64,000 nucleotides of DNA from Hydrogenovibrio marinus (GCF_013340845.1 NZ_AP020335.1:310001-374000), one strand, 5' to 3'. Counted from the stretch's first letter, positions 27,855 to 37,756 are shown. A program made the numbers and translations. Notes: generated from the sequence alone by a model not told the origin.

Positions 27855-29036
27855 ATGTCTGTTATTAAGATGTCTGACCTAAACCTAGCTGGTAAGCGCG
27901 TATTGATCCGTGAAGATTTGAACGTGCCAGTCAAGGATGGGAAAGTAACTTCTGATGCGCGTATCCGTGCTTCACTACCAACTATTAAAATGGCTGCTGA
28001 AGCAGGTGCAAAAGTAATGTTGATGTCTCACTTGGGTCGTCCTAGCGAAGGTGAATATGCTGAAGAATTCTCTTTGGCGCCAGTTGCAGCTGATCTTTCC
28101 GCTAAATTGGGTAAAGAAGTTCGCTTGGTTAAAGACTACCTAGATGGTGGCTTTGATGTAGCAGAAGGTGAAGTTGTTCTACTTGAAAACGTACGTTTCA
28201 ACGTAGGTGAGAAGAAAAACGACGAAGCTTTGTCTAAAAAATATGCAGCACTTTGTGATGTTTACGTTATGGATGCATTCGGTACAGCTCACCGTGCTCA
28301 AGCGTCTACGCATGGTGCAGGTGCATTTGCTGATACAGCTTGTGCAGGTCCTTTGTTGGCAGCTGAGTTGGATGCACTTGGTAAAGCGTTGAACAGTCCT
28401 GCGCGTCCAATGGTTGCAATCGTTGGTGGTTCTAAAGTTTCTACTAAGTTGACTGTTCTTGAGTCTTTATCTGAGAAAGTAGATCAGTTGGTTGTTGGTG
28501 GTGGTATCGCTAACACTTTCATCGAGGCGGCTGGCTACAATGTTGGTAAATCTTTGTCAGAATCTGACTTGATTCCTACTTGTAAGAAGTTGAACGAAAT
28601 CATGGAAGCACGTGGTGCAGCTATTCCTTTAGCATCTGATGTTGTTTGTGGTAAAGAATTCTCTGAGTCAGCTGCTGCTGAAACTAAGAACGTAGCGGAT
28701 GTTGCTGATGATGATATGATTTTCGACATCGGTCCTGACTCTGCAGCAGAATTGGCGACAATCATCAAAAACGCTGGAACAGTTGTTTGGAACGGTCCAG
28801 TAGGTGTATTTGAGTTTGACCAGTTTGGTGAAGGTACTAAAGCAATCTCTATGGCGATTGCCGAATCTTCAGCCTTCTCTATTGCTGGTGGCGGTGATAC
28901 TTTGGCGGCGATTGATAAATACGATATCGCTGATAAAGTTTCTTACATCTCTACTGGTGGTGGCGCTTTCCTTGAGTTCTTGGAAGGTAAAAAACTGCCA
29001 GCTGTTGAAATGTTGGAAAACGCAGCTAAGAAGTAA
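27855..29036 (+). CDS. pgk: Phosphoglycerate kinase
   Basis: A 393-residue kinase that phosphorylates 3-phosphoglycerate in the Calvin cycle direction or yields ATP in glycolysis. Signature [26 protein letters not shown] at the N terminus, [26 protein letters not shown] and the C-terminal [13 protein letters not shown] nucleotide loop are intact. AGAGGA precedes the ATG. It has its own possible promoter and palindrome, and terminator after it, so it may be regulated apart from gap. Highly expressed codon pattern. Confidence 0.96.
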   Translation: MSVIKMSDLNLAGKRVLIREDLNVPVKDGKVTSDARIRASLPTIKMAAEAGAKVMLMSHLGRPSEGEYAEEFSLAPVAADLSAKLGKEVRLVKDYLDGGFDVAEGEVVLLENVRFNVGEKKNDEALSKKYAALCDVYVMDAFGTAHRAQASTHGAGAFADTACAGPLLAAELDALGKALNSPARPMVAIVGGSKVSTKLTVLESLSEKVDQLVVGGGIANTFIEAAGYNVGKSLSESDLIPTCKKLNEIMEARGAAIPLASDVVCGKEFSESAAAETKNVADVADDDMIFDIGPDSAAELATIIKNAGTVVWNGPVGVFEFDQFGEGTKAISMAIAESSAFSIAGGGDTLAAIDKYDIADKVSYISTGGGAFLEFLEGKKLPAVEMLENAAKK

Positions 29037-29045
29037 TTTTTTTGT

Positions 29046-29078
29046 ATGGTCAACCGAAAATACGGTTGACCATTTTCA
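29046..29078 (+). terminator. Intrinsic terminator after pgk
   Basis: Eleven-base arms ATGGTCAACCG (29046-29056) and CGGTTGACCAT (29063-29073) around AAAATA, followed by four T and a pyrimidine-rich tail. Confidence 0.85.
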
Positions 29079-29221
29079 TTCATTTAGGCATCCATGGTAT
29101 TTTAGAAAGGCGAGAGGGTGTCTCGGAAAATAAACCTCGATCAGATTGGATGGTGTGTATTTTTCGAGTCATCTTGCTTTCTGAATAGAAATGGATCAAA
29201 AGTAAGAGGTAAAAAAATTAA

Positions 29222-30664
29222 ATGTCATCTGGATTAAGACGTACCAAAATCGTTGCAACTTTAGGGCCTGCTACAGATCGCGAAGGCGAAATGGAGAAAA
29301 TGATTAAGGCTGGTGTTGATGTAGTACGTATCAACATGTCGCATGGTAACCCTCAAGAGCATATTGAAAGAGCAGCAAGAGTTCGTGAACTTGCGGCTAA
29401 ATTGGACAGAGAAGTCGGTGTACTTGTCGATTTGCAAGGGCCGAAAATTCGTATTGCACGTTTTGCGGAAGGCGCGATCTTTTTGGATCCGGGCGCTAAG
29501 TTTGCATTGGACAATAATGTAGACCCACATCAAGGTAACAAAAACGAAGTTGGTTTGACTTATAAGAGTTTGCCTTATGATGTTAAGCCAGGTAACCGTT
29601 TGTTGCTAGACGACGGTCGTGTTGTGCTTGATGTTGATGCGGTTGAAGGTGAGCGCGTTCTTTGTACTGTTGTTGTTGGTGGGAAACTTTCCAATAACAA
29701 AGGTATCAACTTGTTGGGGGGTGGTTTGTCTGCTTCTGCACTGACAGATAAAGACAAAGAAGATATTTTAACTGCTGCTGAAATTCAAGCGGATTACTTG
29801 GCACTGTCTTTCCCGCGTTCTGCTGACGATGTTGAATATTGCAGAAGCTTGGCAGAAAAGGCCGGTTTGCATTGTAGTATCGTTTCGAAAATCGAGCGTG
29901 CTGAAGCAGTTAATGATGACTTTACATTGGATAGCATTATTTTGGCTTCTGATGTCATCATGATTGCACGTGGTGACCTTGGTGTTGAGGTTGGTGATGC
30001 TCAGTTACCTGCACTTCAGAAGAAAATGATCAAGCGCGCGCGTCAATTGAACCGTGTCACCATTACTGCTACGCAGATGATGGAAACCATGATCGAAAAC
30101 GCGATTCCAACTCGTGCAGAAGTGTTTGACGTTGCTAACGCGGTTATGGATGGTACAGATGCTGTGATGTTGTCTGGAGAAACGGCTACAGGACATTCTC
30201 CTAGTTTGGTTATTCAAACCATGTCAAACATTGCGCATGAAGCTGAGAAGAGCCGTACCGTACGTTCTTCAACACACCGTATGGATGAATCTTTCACTGC
30301 TGTTGATGAAACAATTGCAATGGCAGCAATGTATGCAGCGAACCATTTTGATGTGAAGTGTATTGCTACCCTGACTGAGTCTGGTAACACGCCATTGTTG
30401 ATGTCTCGTATCAGTTCCGGTATTCCAATTATCGCGTTGACACCACACATTGAAACTCGTAGAAAAGTGACTTTGTATCGCGGTGTTTATCCAACAAGTG
30501 TTGACTACACTGGAATGACGGACGAAGAAGTTCAGCAAAACATTTTGAAAGAGTTGGTTGCTAGAGGCACTGCTAAGTCAGGTGATCTAGTGATTCTTAC
30601 CCGCGGTCAAGCAAGAGGCGAAATGGGTGGAACCAACCAAATGGAAATTGTAAAACTGCCTTAA
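29222..30664 (+). CDS. pyk: Pyruvate kinase (PykA-like)
   Basis: A 480-residue enzyme making pyruvate and ATP from phosphoenolpyruvate. The sequence follows E. coli PykA (480 residues): RRTKIVATLGPATDREG, VDLQGPKIRI, SKIERAEAV with the catalytic lysine, IARGDLGVEVG, and TATQMMETMIENAIPTRAEVFDVANAVMDGTDAVMLSGETA. A distal AGAGG lies 11 bases before the ATG. Its place between pgk and fba ties carbon drain from the Calvin cycle to biosynthesis. Confidence 0.95.
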   Translation: MSSGLRRTKIVATLGPATDREGEMEKMIKAGVDVVRINMSHGNPQEHIERAARVRELAAKLDREVGVLVDLQGPKIRIARFAEGAIFLDPGAKFALDNNVDPHQGNKNEVGLTYKSLPYDVKPGNRLLLDDGRVVLDVDAVEGERVLCTVVVGGKLSNNKGINLLGGGLSASALTDKDKEDILTAAEIQADYLALSFPRSADDVEYCRSLAEKAGLHCSIVSKIERAEAVNDDFTLDSIILASDVIMIARGDLGVEVGDAQLPALQKKMIKRARQLNRVTITATQMMETMIENAIPTRAEVFDVANAVMDGTDAVMLSGETATGHSPSLVIQTMSNIAHEAEKSRTVRSSTHRMDESFTAVDETIAMAAMYAANHFDVKCIATLTESGNTPLLMSRISSGIPIIALTPHIETRRKVTLYRGVYPTSVDYTGMTDEEVQQNILKELVARGTAKSGDLVILTRGQARGEMGGTNQMEIVKLP

Positions 30665-30701
30665 GAAAGCCTGGCAGGTTTTAACCTTAATTTTTTTAAC
30701 T

Positions 30702-30728
30702 TTTTAACAGGCATAAAGCTTGTTAAAA
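30702..30728. promoter_or_regulatory. 8-11-8 inverted repeat in the fba promoter region, LysR-type operator candidate
   Basis: TTTTAACA (30702-30709) and TGTTAAAA (30721-30728) are perfect reverse complements with an 11-base spacer. The right arm overlaps a -10-like TAAAAT. Interrupted dyads with an 11-base core are typical for LysR-type regulators such as CbbR; the assignment to CbbR is inference only. Confidence 0.45.
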
Positions 30729-30768
30729 TACGACGATTTACTTTTAAACTAATAGAGGAGTCTCGCAC

Positions 30769-31833
30769 ATGGCGATGATTACACTTCGTGAATTGATGGA
30801 CTACGCGGCAGAAAACAGCTTTGGTATGCCTGCGTTCAACGTAAACAACATGGAACAAGTTCGCGCTATCATGCGTGCTGCGGATGCTTGTGATTCACCA
30901 GTTATCCTTCAGGGTTCTGCTGGTGCGCGTAAATATGCTGGTGAGCCAATGCTTCGTCATATGGTTGCAGCTGCGGTTGAAATGTATCCACACATCCCAG
31001 TTGTTATGCACCAAGACCACGGTTCTGATGTTGGTGTTTGTTTGCGTGCAATCCAATCTGGATTCACTTCTGTCATGATGGACGGTTCTTTGATGTCTGA
31101 CATGAAGACTCCTGCTTCTTACGAGTACAACGCTGGCATCACTGCTGAAGTTGTTAAGATCGCTCACGCTGGCGGTGTTTCTGTTGAAGGTGAGCTTGGA
31201 TGTCTAGGTTCTCTAGAAACTGGTAAGATGGGTGAAGAAGATGGTCACGGTTCTGATGAAGAACTAGATCACTCAATGCTTTTGACTGATCCTGAAGAAG
31301 CTGCACAGTTCGTTAAAGATACTAACGTTGACTGTTTGGCTGTTGCGGTTGGTACTTCTCACGGTGCTTACAAGTTCACTTCTAAGCCATCTGATGATGT
31401 TCTTAAAATCGACCAAATCGCTAAAATCCACAAGCGTATCCCTGATACTCATATCGTAATGCACGGTTCTTCTTCTGTTCCAGAAGAGTGGTTGGAAATC
31501 ATCAACAACTACGGTGGTGACATGGGGCAAACTTATGGTGTTCCTGTTGAAGCTATCGTTGAAGGTATCAAGCACGGTGTTCGTAAAGTTAATATCGATA
31601 CTGACTTGCGTATGGCGTCTACTGGTGCGATCCGTAAGCACTTGCATGACAACCCAGCTAACTTCGACCCACGTAAGTTCTTCAACGCTGCTGAAAACGC
31701 AATGATGGAAATCTGTAAAGCACGTTTCGAAGCATTCGGTTGTGCGGGTCATGCTGCTAAGATCAAGTCTGTTGGTCTTGAAGTAATGCAAGCTCGTTAC
31801 GCTTCTGGTTCTTTGGATCAACGCGTTAATTAA
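30769..31833 (+). CDS. fba: Fructose-bisphosphate aldolase, class II (CbbA type)
   Basis: A 354-residue zinc-dependent aldolase used for fructose bisphosphate (and probably sedoheptulose bisphosphate) formation in the Calvin cycle. The zinc and catalytic motifs are [33 protein letters not shown] and [10 protein letters not shown]. The C-terminal part ([34 protein letters not shown]) is the class IIB/CbbA form of autotrophic proteobacteria. GAGGAG precedes the ATG. Very strong codon bias. Followed by a terminator. Confidence 0.95.
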   Translation: MAMITLRELMDYAAENSFGMPAFNVNNMEQVRAIMRAADACDSPVILQGSAGARKYAGEPMLRHMVAAAVEMYPHIPVVMHQDHGSDVGVCLRAIQSGFTSVMMDGSLMSDMKTPASYEYNAGITAEVVKIAHAGGVSVEGELGCLGSLETGKMGEEDGHGSDEELDHSMLLTDPEEAAQFVKDTNVDCLAVAVGTSHGAYKFTSKPSDDVLKIDQIAKIHKRIPDTHIVMHGSSSVPEEWLEIINNYGGDMGQTYGVPVEAIVEGIKHGVRKVNIDTDLRMASTGAIRKHLHDNPANFDPRKFFNAAENAMMEICKARFEAFGCAGHAAKIKSVGLEVMQARYASGSLDQRVN

Positions 31834-31871
31834 TCAACGGTTAACTTGTTAATCGCTTTTGATTAAGCCTG

Positions 31872-31899
31872 AAAAAGCCCGATTTTATCGGGCTTTTTT
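31872..31899 (+). terminator. Intrinsic terminator after fba
   Basis: Arms GCCCGAT (31877-31883) and ATCGGGC (31887-31893) around TTT, A-run before and six T after. Confidence 0.9.
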
Positions 31900-31926
31900 G
31901 TTTCTGGAAAATAAAAAGGGAAAGCT

Positions 31927-32145
31927 ATGTGTGTTGGAATCGTTCTAGCGTTGGCACTTCTACTGTTGTACTACTCTGATGTCGTTGTGAGTGATATGGC
32001 GTTGAGTGAGCAGGTGGGTAATCAGACTGTTGTCATTGCAACAGGATGGGAAGTTGCTGGACAGCTTTGGCCTCTAATGCTGTTGGCGGCAGTGCTAGGA
32101 ATAATGCTGCTATTAATTTTTTTGAAAATGAAGAAAATACTGTAA
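31927..32145 (+). CDS. Small two-helix membrane protein, unknown function
   Basis: A 72-residue product that I do not recognise. Two hydrophobic segments (VGIVLALALLLLYYSD and LWPLMLLAAVLGIMLLLIFL) flank a polar loop that resembles a small periplasmic hairpin (MALSEQVGNQTVVIATGWEVAG); the C terminus is basic (KMKKIL), so in-in topology fits the positive-inside rule. A GGGAAAG site lies 4-5 bases before the ATG. It lies alone between the fba terminator and the convergent bioD. Confidence 0.55.
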   Translation: MCVGIVLALALLLLYYSDVVVSDMALSEQVGNQTVVIATGWEVAGQLWPLMLLAAVLGIMLLLIFLKMKKIL

Positions 32146-32165
32146 AGCGTCGGTTAAAACTTCAG

Positions 32166-32861
32166 TTAAGGCTTCTTCTGAATGAGAGTGTTCACCAGTT
32201 CACGGCTTAGCGTGTTTGGCTCCCGACTCTCTGAGTAAGGGCAGTAGAACACTGGGCTTTCAACAAGCGACTCAATACCTTGAGTAAAACGATTGGTTGG
32301 GTGTAAGTGGTTGATGATGATTGCAGCAGTGCTTAACCCTCGGCTAGATATTGCTTCAAGGCTCAATAAAGCGTGATTGATGCAGCCCAAACGATCGCCA
32401 ACGACCAGAATTACAGGGTAACCGAGTTTGACCGCTAAATCAGCGTTTAGTCCATCTATTGCTAAGGGTGAGTAGAACCCTCCAGCACCTTCCACAAAAA
32501 CCATTTCATCTGGATTGTCAGTCTGGCAGTTCTGAGTCAGATCATCAATCGTCAAAAAGGAATTGTTCAGTTCCATTGCCAGTTTAGGAGAAACAGGCTG
32601 TTCAAAAAGGTAAGGGCAGACTTGCTTTAGACTGTTAGTGGTTTTGAAGGCTGAGTGAAGGAAAGCAGCGTCCTCTGATTCGAGGCTTCCATCAGGTTTT
32701 ACAATACAACCCGATGCGACAGGTTTGCGAGGTGTGGCGTGAATGCCATAGGTGAAAAGGGTGTGTCCAATCGAGCCAGTAACAAAGGTTTTTCCAATTT
32801 CGGTATCGGTGCCCGTGATGAAAAAGCCTTTGTTATTTGTAGGGTTGATTGTTTTGCTCAT
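32166..32861 (-). CDS. bioD: Dethiobiotin synthetase
   Basis: A 231-residue ATP-dependent carboxylase that closes the ureido ring of dethiobiotin. The P-loop is FFITGTDTEIGKTFVTG, KPVASGC is the substrate loop and EGAGGFYSPLA the conserved Walker B-like region. It is separate from other biotin genes except bioA, 13 kb away. It is downstream of purC on the same strand with a repeat copy in the 47-base junction. Confidence 0.93.
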   Translation of the reverse strand: MSKTINPTNNKGFFITGTDTEIGKTFVTGSIGHTLFTYGIHATPRKPVASGCIVKPDGSLESEDAAFLHSAFKTTNSLKQVCPYLFEQPVSPKLAMELNNSFLTIDDLTQNCQTDNPDEMVFVEGAGGFYSPLAIDGLNADLAVKLGYPVILVVGDRLGCINHALLSLEAISSRGLSTAAIIINHLHPTNRFTQGIESLVESPVFYCPYSESREPNTLSRELVNTLIQKKP

Positions 32862-32883
32862 GAGTTTGTCAGTTAAGCCTTTA

Positions 32884-32902
32884 CCCCAACCTGGTAGATT
32901 TT
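32884..32902 (-). repeat. Dispersed 19-bp intergenic repeat, copy 4 (variant with A at position 8)
   Basis: On the minus strand AAAATCTACCAGGTTGGGG, identical to copy 1. It occupies the middle of the 47-base gap between the purC stop (32909) and the bioD start (32861), both on the minus strand. Confidence 0.87.
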
Positions 32903-32908
32903 TATCAA

Positions 32909-33796
32909 TTACAGGTTTTCCATCAAGCGGGACTGCGCTTCTTGATATTTCTGTAGAGTCATATCAACGATTTCTTCTGGAAGCTCTGGGCCGGGTGCAG
33001 TTTTGTCCCAATCTAGTGATTCCAAGTAATCGCGAATGTACTGTTTATCAAAGCTGTCTGGATTTTTGCCGACTTGGTAAGTCTTAGCTGGCCAGAAACG
33101 AGAACTGTCTGGAGTCAATGCTTCATCAATTAGGTGGATGACGCCATTTTCATCTTCACCAAACTCGAACTTAGTATCGGCGATGATGATGCCGCGTTCG
33201 GCAGCGAATTCCGAAGCCATTTTGTAAAGGGCTAGGCTGTATTCCTTAACCTTTTGCGCGCGCTCCTCACCCATCAGTTTGACCACTTCTTCAAAAGAGA
33301 TGTTTTCATCATGCTCACCAACAGCCGCTTTGGTTGATGGAGTGAAAAGTGGTTCAGGCAGTTGCTCTGCCTTTTTGAGTCCTTCCGGTAGCGGAATGCC
33401 GCAGACAGTTTGCGTTTTTTTGTACTCTTTCCAACCTGAGCCTACCAAGTAGCCGCGAACGATAGCTTCAACCGGTAGTGGCTTAAGCTTTTTAACAACC
33501 ATGCCTCTGCCTTGGATCTGTTCAAGTTCTTCCGGGGTAAGAATATCTGCCAGGGTGACGTCATCAGCCAATTGGTTTGGAAGAATGTCTGCGGCCTTTT
33601 TCATCCAGAAAACCGCAGTTTCAGTCAGAATGCGTCCCTTTCCAGGGATAGGCGTTGGCAGCACCACGTCAAAAGCAGAAATTCGGTCTGTGGTGACGAT
33701 CAACAGGTGCTTGTCGTCAACATCATAAAGGTCGCGCACTTTACCTTTGTTGATTAAAGGAAGGCTGGTTAGGTTTGATTCGTACAGAGGTTTCAT
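32909..33796 (-). CDS. purC: Phosphoribosylaminoimidazole-succinocarboxamide synthase
   Basis: A 295-residue SAICAR synthetase of purine synthesis, joining CAIR and aspartate with ATP. Motifs are GKVRDLYDVDDKHLLIVTTDRISAFDVVLP, KLKPLPVEAIVRGYLVGSGWKEY, and IADTKFEFG with IDEALTPDSSRFW. This is the longer, yeast-like form rather than the 237-residue E. coli form. Its ATG overlaps the end of the PsiE-like gene by 4 bases (ATGA). Confidence 0.95.
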   Translation of the reverse strand: MKPLYESNLTSLPLINKGKVRDLYDVDDKHLLIVTTDRISAFDVVLPTPIPGKGRILTETAVFWMKKAADILPNQLADDVTLADILTPEELEQIQGRGMVVKKLKPLPVEAIVRGYLVGSGWKEYKKTQTVCGIPLPEGLKKAEQLPEPLFTPSTKAAVGEHDENISFEEVVKLMGEERAQKVKEYSLALYKMASEFAAERGIIIADTKFEFGEDENGVIHLIDEALTPDSSRFWPAKTYQVGKNPDSFDKQYIRDYLESLDWDKTAPGPELPEEIVDMTLQKYQEAQSRLMENL

Positions 33797-34254
33797 TTGT
33801 CGGATTCCTGCTGGGTGTCTTTGGACTTTTCGTTGTTCACAAGGCTGCGTTCTAAATTGTTACGGTCTTCATAAGGCAGTTTCAAATGACCGTAACGGAT
33901 AATCAAGACAGTGGCCGCAATCAATACCATCGTCACCGCAATCGCGATGATTTGCATGCTTTCCAGGTTTTTCATGTCTAGGATAAGGTAGCGCGCTAAA
34001 GCGATGATGGCAATGTATAGTGGAAAACGGATCGGCAATTTACCTGAATCAAGATAAATAGCGACCATTGCCAGAACCTCAAGATAGAGGAACATCAGTA
34101 GCAAATCTGCCAGCGTTACCTTCATGGCTTTAAACATGCTGATCACTTCTGTCGCGCCTGCAACAACGGTCGCGATGGCGATAATGATTAGACCAATGAC
34201 TTCCGTCATGCGGATTGAGCGCTTGACGGTTCTTAGACCTGGATAGTGTTCCAT
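33793..34254 (-). CDS. PsiE-like (phosphate-starvation-inducible family) membrane protein
   Basis: A 153-residue inner-membrane protein with four hydrophobic segments; VIGLIIIAIATVVAGATEVISMF, LLLMFLYLEVLAMVAIYL and RFPLYIAIIALARYLILDMKN match the PsiE family, including the conserved charged residues within helices. Function unknown. It is coupled to purC by a 4-base overlap, so the pair is probably translated together. Confidence 0.8.
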   Translation of the reverse strand: MEHYPGLRTVKRSIRMTEVIGLIIIAIATVVAGATEVISMFKAMKVTLADLLLMFLYLEVLAMVAIYLDSGKLPIRFPLYIAIIALARYLILDMKNLESMQIIAIAVTMVLIAATVLIIRYGHLKLPYEDRNNLERSLVNNEKSKDTQQESDK

Positions 34255-34470
34255 TTGCTTCTCATAGCTCCTAAAAATTTTTCGCTTATTATCACAAATT
34301 TGGAAAGGAATCGGGTGGTTTTTCTGAATCAGAATCTTTTATATCGCATAAGTCTGAAATGCCTGGGTGAAACTTATACGAAACGGGCATGAAATCATGG
34401 TTAATTTTGATCGTCTCTGCTAAAATTAGCTCAATTTTTTAACAAGTTTAGAATGCTAAGGATATAAATC

Positions 34471-35175
34471 ATGGCTAAAAAAGAAAACTGGATTGCGCCT
34501 TCCATTTTGTCAGCTGACTTTGCGCAATTAGGTAAAGATGTAAAAGACGTTATCGCTGCGGGTGCGGATGTTGTTCACTTTGACGTAATGGATAACCATT
34601 ATGTTCCTAACTTGACGATTGGACCTTTGGTTTGTGAGTCATTGAAAAACTTCATGGTTCGCGAAGACGTTAAAGCACCAATCGATGTACATTTGATGGT
34701 GAAGCCAGTTGATCAGTTGATTGGTGACTTCGCGAATGCTGGTGCAGATTACATTACTTTCCATCCAGAAGCTTCTGCGCACATTGATCGTTCTTTGCAA
34801 TTGATTAAAGGCGCTGGCTGTAAAGCAGGTTTGGTATTTAATCCAGCAACCTCTTTGAGCTACCTTGAGCACGTATTGGATAAAATCGATATGATTTTGA
34901 TCATGTCTGTTAACCCTGGTTTCGGTGGTCAAGCATTCATTCCTCAAGCACTAGAGAAATTGAAAGCGGCTCGTAAGATGATTGACGAGTCAGGTTGTGA
35001 CATCCGTCTTGAAATCGATGGTGGTGTTAAAGTAGAAAATATTGCGGAAGTGGCTGCGGCTGGTTGCGATACATTCGTATCTGGTTCTGGTATTTTCGGT
35101 AAGGCGAATGCTTCTGATGCGAACCGTTATGACACGGTGATCAAGCAAATGCGTGAAGAGCTAGCGAAAGCTTAA
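34471..35175 (+). CDS. rpe: Ribulose-phosphate 3-epimerase
   Basis: A 234-residue TIM-barrel epimerase that interconverts xylulose 5-phosphate and ribulose 5-phosphate, needed to regenerate ribulose bisphosphate. Conserved [56 protein letters not shown] and LEIDGGV contain the metal and catalytic residues. The perfect short palindrome GCTAA-AA-TTAGC lies at 34419-34430, about 40 bases before the start. Followed by a terminator and gph. Confidence 0.96.
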   Translation: MAKKENWIAPSILSADFAQLGKDVKDVIAAGADVVHFDVMDNHYVPNLTIGPLVCESLKNFMVREDVKAPIDVHLMVKPVDQLIGDFANAGADYITFHPEASAHIDRSLQLIKGAGCKAGLVFNPATSLSYLEHVLDKIDMILIMSVNPGFGGQAFIPQALEKLKAARKMIDESGCDIRLEIDGGVKVENIAEVAAAGCDTFVSGSGIFGKANASDANRYDTVIKQMREELAKA

Positions 35176-35231
35176 TTTTCAAAACGCATTCACTACGCAT
35201 TGCGTCCCTTTGGTATGAAGGGATTATTGAT

Positions 35232-35254
35232 ACGCCAGCCTTGCTGGCGTTTTT
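35232..35254 (+). terminator. Intrinsic terminator after rpe
   Basis: Arms ACGCCAGC (35232-35239) and GCTGGCGT (35243-35250) around CTT, followed by a T-run. Confidence 0.85.
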
Positions 35255-35372
35255 GCCATTAAAACAATAAAGAATTTGCAAGGCAGAAAAGTTCTGCCAG
35301 CTGACTTGCTTACAGAGAAGAAGCAGTCATAAGAGGTAGGTTGCAAACCTAACGAATAATTTGGAAAACAAG

Positions 35373-36059
35373 ATGTCGATTGAAAAAATTAAACCTGGAT
35401 TTGTGTTGATTGATTTGGACGGAACGTTGATTGACAGCGTACCGGATTTGGCCTACTGTGTCGATGAGATGATGAAGCAACTGGGTATGCCGGTTCGCGG
35501 TGAAGATGCGGTTAGAGACTGGGTTGGTAACGGTGTTCAACGTTTGACAGAACGTGCTTTGATTAACTCTGTGGAAGGTATGCCGGATCAGGATTTGATG
35601 GACAAAGCCTATCCGATTTTCTTGGAGTTGTACAAACACAATACTTCACAACGTTCTCGCGTTTATGACGGCGTTGTTGACGGTATCAAATGGATGAAAG
35701 CGCAGGGGTACCGCGTGGCTTGTGTGACCAACAAGGCCGAAGCGTTCACCGTTCCGCTGTTGAAAGATAAAGGTCTTTTTGACTTCTTTGAAGTAGTGGT
35801 TTCCGGTGATACTTGTGCTGAGAAAAAGCCGCATCCAATGCCGTTGCTGTATGCCGCAGAGCAGCTGGGCGTAGAGCCTGAAAATGCTTTAATGATTGGG
35901 GATTCTCAGTCAGACGTCAAAGCAGCAAGAGCAGCAGGATTCCATATTTTCTGTATGACTTACGGGTACAATCATGGTGAAGACATCCGTAACTATAACC
36001 CAGATGCAGTCATGGATTCTTTCATGGAGTTGCCGAACTACTTAGAATCGGCAAATTGA
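35373..36059 (+). CDS. gph: Phosphoglycolate phosphatase
   Basis: A 228-residue HAD hydrolase that removes 2-phosphoglycolate, the toxic oxygenation product of RuBisCO, or the product of DNA repair. HAD motif I is LIDLDGTLIDS, motif II CVTNKAEAF, motif III AEKKPHPMPLL and motif IV MIGDSQSDVKAARAAG. The ATG at 35373 has GGA 7-9 bases upstream; the TTG at 35361 lacks a site. Its place beside rpe supports a carbon-fixation role. Confidence 0.9.
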   Translation: MSIEKIKPGFVLIDLDGTLIDSVPDLAYCVDEMMKQLGMPVRGEDAVRDWVGNGVQRLTERALINSVEGMPDQDLMDKAYPIFLELYKHNTSQRSRVYDGVVDGIKWMKAQGYRVACVTNKAEAFTVPLLKDKGLFDFFEVVVSGDTCAEKKPHPMPLLYAAEQLGVEPENALMIGDSQSDVKAARAAGFHIFCMTYGYNHGEDIRNYNPDAVMDSFMELPNYLESAN

Positions 36060-36090
36060 TTCAAAATTAACTAAAGGAAGCTTGTTAGAT

Positions 36091-36216
36091 ATGTCTTTTA
36101 TCAAATCGTTTTTCATTGTTGTGACTAAACCCTTATGGTGCTCAGTACAGGGTTTGTGGCAACTTTGGCGATTGAAAAGATATGAAAGACAGCAAACAAA
36201 CATCCGAAACAGTTAA
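36091..36216 (+). CDS. Trp-rich 41-codon ORF directly before trpE, possible leader peptide
   Basis: A short ORF with ribosome-binding site AAGGAAG 10 bases upstream. The product begins MSFIKSFFIVVTKPLW and then has WCSVQGLWQLWRLKRYE, so three Trp codons fall within eleven residues (16, 23 and 26). It ends 16 bases before the trpE ATG. A leader role in tryptophan sensing is attractive, but I find no T-rich terminator between it and trpE, so classical attenuation is not shown. It may instead be a small membrane protein. Confidence 0.45.
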   Translation: MSFIKSFFIVVTKPLWCSVQGLWQLWRLKRYERQQTNIRNS

Positions 36217-36232
36217 TTGAGAGATCAACAAA

Positions 36233-37738
36233 ATGAGCAATCCACATTTTAGCCGACTGGCTAACCAAGGCTACAAAACCACTCCGGTCATGCATACCAT
36301 GCTGTCCGATTACGAAACCCCATTGAGCGTTTACCATAAGGTCGCCAACCAGCCGCAAAGCTACTTGTTTGAATCCGTGCAGGGTGGTGACAAATGGGGT
36401 CGTTACTCTATTATCGGTTTGCCATGCTCCAAACGTCTGATCGTGAAAGGTCATCAGATTACGCTGATGGATGGTGATGCGGTTCTTGAGCAGCAAGTCT
36501 CTGATGATCCGCTGGCTTGGATAGAAGCTTTCCAAAACCGTTTCAAGGTGTACCCAGAAGCAGGCATGCCAGCATTCAGCGGCGGCTTGGTCGGTTATTT
36601 CGGTTATGACGCCGTGCGCTATATGGAAAAACGTCTTCAGAACTCCGTTCCTGAACGTGATGACATCGGAGCGCCGGACATCGTATTGTTGGTTTCTGAA
36701 GAAGTGGTGGTGTTCGACAACCTAAGTGGCCAGTTGCATATCATTGTGCATGCTGATTTGTCGCAGGCTGATGCAGAAGCAAAAGCGCAAAAGCGCATTT
36801 CGGAAATTGCAGATCAAATTCGCACCGCAATGCCGGTACCAAGTGAACCTGAACCTTCGAAGCTGTTAGGTGAACAGGACTTTCATTCCAGTTTTGGTGA
36901 AGAAGAATTCAAACAAGCAGTTGCCCGTATCAAAGAGTACATCTTGGCGGGTGATGCCATGCAGATTGTTATCTCCCAACAAATGTCCGTGGATTTCGAA
37001 CACGAACCAATGGACCTGTATCGTGCATTGCGTCATCTGAATCCTTCACCTTACATGTTCTTCGTAGATTTGGGCGAATTGCAAATTGTCGGTTCATCTC
37101 CTGAAATTCTTGTGCGCTTGGAAGACAATAAAGTAACGGTTCGTCCGATTGCTGGTACACGTCGTCGTGGCACAACACCTGAGAGAGACAAAGCGCTGGA
37201 AGAAGATTTGCTGGCAGACCCTAAAGAGATTGCCGAGCATTTGATGCTAATTGACTTGGGACGTAATGATGTCGGTCGTATCGCGCAGGTCGGTAGTGTC
37301 GAGTTGACAGAGAAAATGGTGGTCGAGCGTTATTCGCATGTGATGCATATTGTCTCCAATGTGAACGGCGATTTGAAGCCGGGCATGAGTCCGATGGATG
37401 TGTTGCGTGCAACTTTCCCAGCAGGAACGGTCTCAGGCGCGCCGAAAATCCGTGCAATGGAAATTATCGATGAGCTGGAACCCGTTAAACGTGGTATTTA
37501 TGCCGGTGCCGTCGGTTACCTTGGGTGGCACGGTAATATGGATACCGCCATCGCTATTCGCACCGCGGTCATCAAGGATAAGAAATTATTCGTGCAGGCG
37601 GGTGCCGGTATCGTGGCTGACTCTGTGCCTCAGTCAGAGTGGGATGAAACCATGAACAAAGGGCGTGCGGTATTTAAAGCCGTCGAGTTTGTTCAAAATG
37701 GTTTGAAAGCAGCAAATCCTGATGCTGGGCATCGCTAG
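36233..37738 (+). CDS. trpE: Anthranilate synthase component I
   Basis: A 501-residue chorismate-utilising enzyme making anthranilate with TrpG. The N-terminal half binds tryptophan for feedback ([20 protein letters not shown] contains the LLES-like element). The catalytic half has [74 protein letters not shown] and IRTAVI with [16 protein letters not shown]. First structural gene of a trpEGDC set. Confidence 0.96.
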   Translation: MSNPHFSRLANQGYKTTPVMHTMLSDYETPLSVYHKVANQPQSYLFESVQGGDKWGRYSIIGLPCSKRLIVKGHQITLMDGDAVLEQQVSDDPLAWIEAFQNRFKVYPEAGMPAFSGGLVGYFGYDAVRYMEKRLQNSVPERDDIGAPDIVLLVSEEVVVFDNLSGQLHIIVHADLSQADAEAKAQKRISEIADQIRTAMPVPSEPEPSKLLGEQDFHSSFGEEEFKQAVARIKEYILAGDAMQIVISQQMSVDFEHEPMDLYRALRHLNPSPYMFFVDLGELQIVGSSPEILVRLEDNKVTVRPIAGTRRRGTTPERDKALEEDLLADPKEIAEHLMLIDLGRNDVGRIAQVGSVELTEKMVVERYSHVMHIVSNVNGDLKPGMSPMDVLRATFPAGTVSGAPKIRAMEIIDELEPVKRGIYAGAVGYLGWHGNMDTAIAIRTAVIKDKKLFVQAGAGIVADSVPQSEWDETMNKGRAVFKAVEFVQNGLKAANPDAGHR

Positions 37739-37756
37739 TTAGCCGGAGAAAAAATT

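Noticed and set aside
30669-30681. CCTGGCAGGTTTT after pyk, resembling part of the repeat
   Set aside because: The CCCCAA half is missing and the spacing differs; treated as chance.
31273-31821. 182-codon frame antisense to fba
   Set aside because: Arises from the strong codon bias of fba on the other strand; no family similarity.
36091-36232. Classical trp attenuator before trpE
   Set aside because: I looked for a terminator hairpin with T-run between the Trp-rich ORF and trpE and found none, so only a leader ORF is proposed.
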